Assembly: GCA_026419775.2 (NCBI GenBank)
Contig: JAOPGA020000066.1
Location: forward strand, 1-41,132
Direction: 5' to 3'
Length of the DNA: 41,132 nucleotides
From: Acrasis kona
Taxonomy: Eukaryota > Heterolobosea > Eutetramitea > Acrasida > Acrasidae
Part shown: positions 39,971 through 41,132 of the stretch, piece by piece
How positions within the stretch are numbered: position 1 is the stretch's first letter
Layout: each line of letters begins with the position of its first letter
Made by a program: the position numbers and the translations under genes
The notes under the pieces: model-generated
Told to the model about the DNA's origin: nothing
Seen by the model: only the letters and a program-made list of their open reading frames with translations
Database searches by the model: none

Positions 39971-41132
39971 ATGAAGGACGACAACAAGTCATTAAGGGCA
40001 TGTCTTGATTGTCGCAAGCTGCATCGCAGATGTGACAGGAAACTCCCATCTTGTTCGCTTTGCAATGACAGAAAGAGGGTGTGTACATATGAAGATAAAT
40101 CGCCGATACAAAGCACACAGAGCACCGACCTAAACATTAGTGCAGCTATAATAGATGTTGCTTCAATTAAAAAGATCATGGAAACTCCTGACACTCAACA
40201 AACTTATGTAAAACTATTTGATACACTGTCTTGTGAGATGATGATAAGCGGACCTCTGATCACTTCAAATAGACTACTTTACATTCTGAACTATTTGGAC
40301 TCGAAGAATGTGAACTCTTCTTTGGAGCCACCAGGTTGGGAGGAGACAGCTTACGTCTATGCATTTCTTTCATCGTACCACAAGGCCGAAGCGAACCACT
40401 CTAAAGCGCATGAATGCTTTGAAAAATGCAGATCTTTAATATCCGCCAATCAAGTTGGGTGCCAATCTCTATGTTTCGCTTCAGCAATGTGTTACGTTTA
40501 TCTTGCACAGTACTGCGTTATGGAGGATAACGAAACTAGAACAAATTACTTCTTATCAGGTGCTAAAGGATATCTCGCCAGCATAAAGCCAGATGCCACA
40601 CTCCATCCTTGTCATCAATTTTTGCAATTTGCAGTTGACTGTTTTAATTATTTTACAACCGACAAGTACATTGGTTCATGTTCTGAAATCATGCTGTTGG
40701 AGTTGATCAATCTCCATAACTTTTATAACACTGAGTTTGGGAAGTATATATCGCATGACAAGAGAATATCCAATACACTCGGTAACATTGATATGCGTGC
40801 CATCATGGGAAGAGTACAGGTTCTAAGAGAGACAGAGGGTGATAACGAGTATGCAGAATACATTTGCAGCTTATACGCACAAGTCTTTGATGAGCTCTCC
40901 TCAATCATCCCCAAAGAATCATTCGCGACAAGAAGACTATTCGCATTGTTGTGCTTAAAAAGTTTAAAGTTGAAAAAATCAGTTTTGTTGAGGGATGATC
41001 AAAACACAAAGATCTTAGCCGATCAATTGACAAAGCTCATACTAAAACCAAAGGTCTTGAAGGTCATGGTGTGCCTTATAGAGGTCATAGAGACTGTCTC
41101 AAAATACTATATGACGGAGTTGTTGCTGTGCA
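39971..41132 (+). CDS. Zn(II)2Cys6 transcription factor (partial, runs off the window)
   Basis: The frame is open from the ATG at 39971 to the last base, 387 codons, so the C-terminus is missing. Cysteines 11, 14, 21, 28, 31 and 38 have the exact C-x2-C-x6-C-x6-C-x2-C-x6-C spacing of the fungal-type binuclear zinc cluster (ACLDCRKLHRRCDRK, CSLCNDRKRVC), which binds CGG half-sites. The rest is helical (FLSSYHKAEANHSKAHECFE, LAQYCVMEDN) and looks like the regulatory middle region of such factors. Zn2Cys6 factors are mostly fungal, with scattered members in amoebae, so this is useful for placing the organism. No introns are seen so far. Confidence 0.92.
   Translation, partial: MKDDNKSLRACLDCRKLHRRCDRKLPSCSLCNDRKRVCTYEDKSPIQSTQSTDLNISAAIIDVASIKKIMETPDTQQTYVKLFDTLSCEMMISGPLITSNRLLYILNYLDSKNVNSSLEPPGWEETAYVYAFLSSYHKAEANHSKAHECFEKCRSLISANQVGCQSLCFASAMCYVYLAQYCVMEDNETRTNYFLSGAKGYLASIKPDATLHPCHQFLQFAVDCFNYFTTDKYIGSCSEIMLLELINLHNFYNTEFGKYISHDKRISNTLGNIDMRAIMGRVQVLRETEGDNEYAEYICSLYAQVFDELSSIIPKESFATRRLFALLCLKSLKLKKSVLLRDDQNTKILADQLTKLILKPKVLKVMVCLIEVIETVSKYYMTELLLC

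Noticed and set aside
1-41132. tRNA, rRNA or snRNA genes
   Set aside because: I looked for GGTTCGAATCC-like B boxes and Sm sites by eye and found none convincing. A covariance-model scan would be needed to exclude them.

Overview
The window is nuclear DNA of a compact, AT-rich unicellular eukaryote. It encodes SIN3, SPT20, a CLC transporter, ESCRT-III, a kinesin with a helix-hairpin-helix tail, UXT and a UBE2O-type enzyme. I could place 25 GT-AG introns by protein continuity, and all are 36-53 nt long. Genes are tightly packed on both strands. In at least eight genes the stop codon overlaps an AATAAA hexamer. An RNA-silencing type RNA-dependent RNA polymerase, a 7TM-RGS receptor and a Zn2Cys6 regulator fit an amoeboid or early-branching lineage (Heterolobosea, Amoebozoa or a basal opisthokont relative). 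The sequence alone does not settle the lineage.

Layout: 1-4230 is a repeat-rich, gene-poor stretch with undetermined bases. It holds a decayed transposase relic (about 904-1535), hairpins and unassigned open frames. 4230-8594 is a discrete retroelement with long inverted terminal repeats built from variant modules of about 26 nt. One strand carries a gag-position ORF and a DIRS-like reverse transcriptase overlapping by ATGA. The other strand carries a 386-aa protein with two HNH-like zinc modules. No tyrosine recombinase is recognisable. 8662-41132 is host gene territory. In order it holds: RdRP (-), UBE2O-type E2 (+), a small unknown (-), a coiled-coil protein (-), UXT (+), kinesin-10-like (-), SIN3 (-), an AlkB-like oxygenase (-), VPS2/CHMP2 (-), BAR-GYF (+), CLC (-), SPT20 (-), a 4TM protein (+), 7TM-RGS (+), a PPxY membrane protein (-), a secreted trypsin/C-type lectin fusion (+), a disordered KEN-box protein (+), an unknown (-), a FrnE/DsbA-type oxidoreductase (+) and a partial Zn2Cys6 factor running off the right edge (+).

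There is no operon-like pathway. Some neighbours make suggestive pairs: ESCRT-III VPS2 and a BAR-GYF protein share a 70-bp divergent promoter, the chromatin regulators SIN3 and SPT20 lie a few kilobases apart, and the RdRP abuts the inverted-repeat retroelement. The strongest candidate for something new is that retroelement, in which an HNH-like protein occupies the place where DIRS relatives carry a recombinase.
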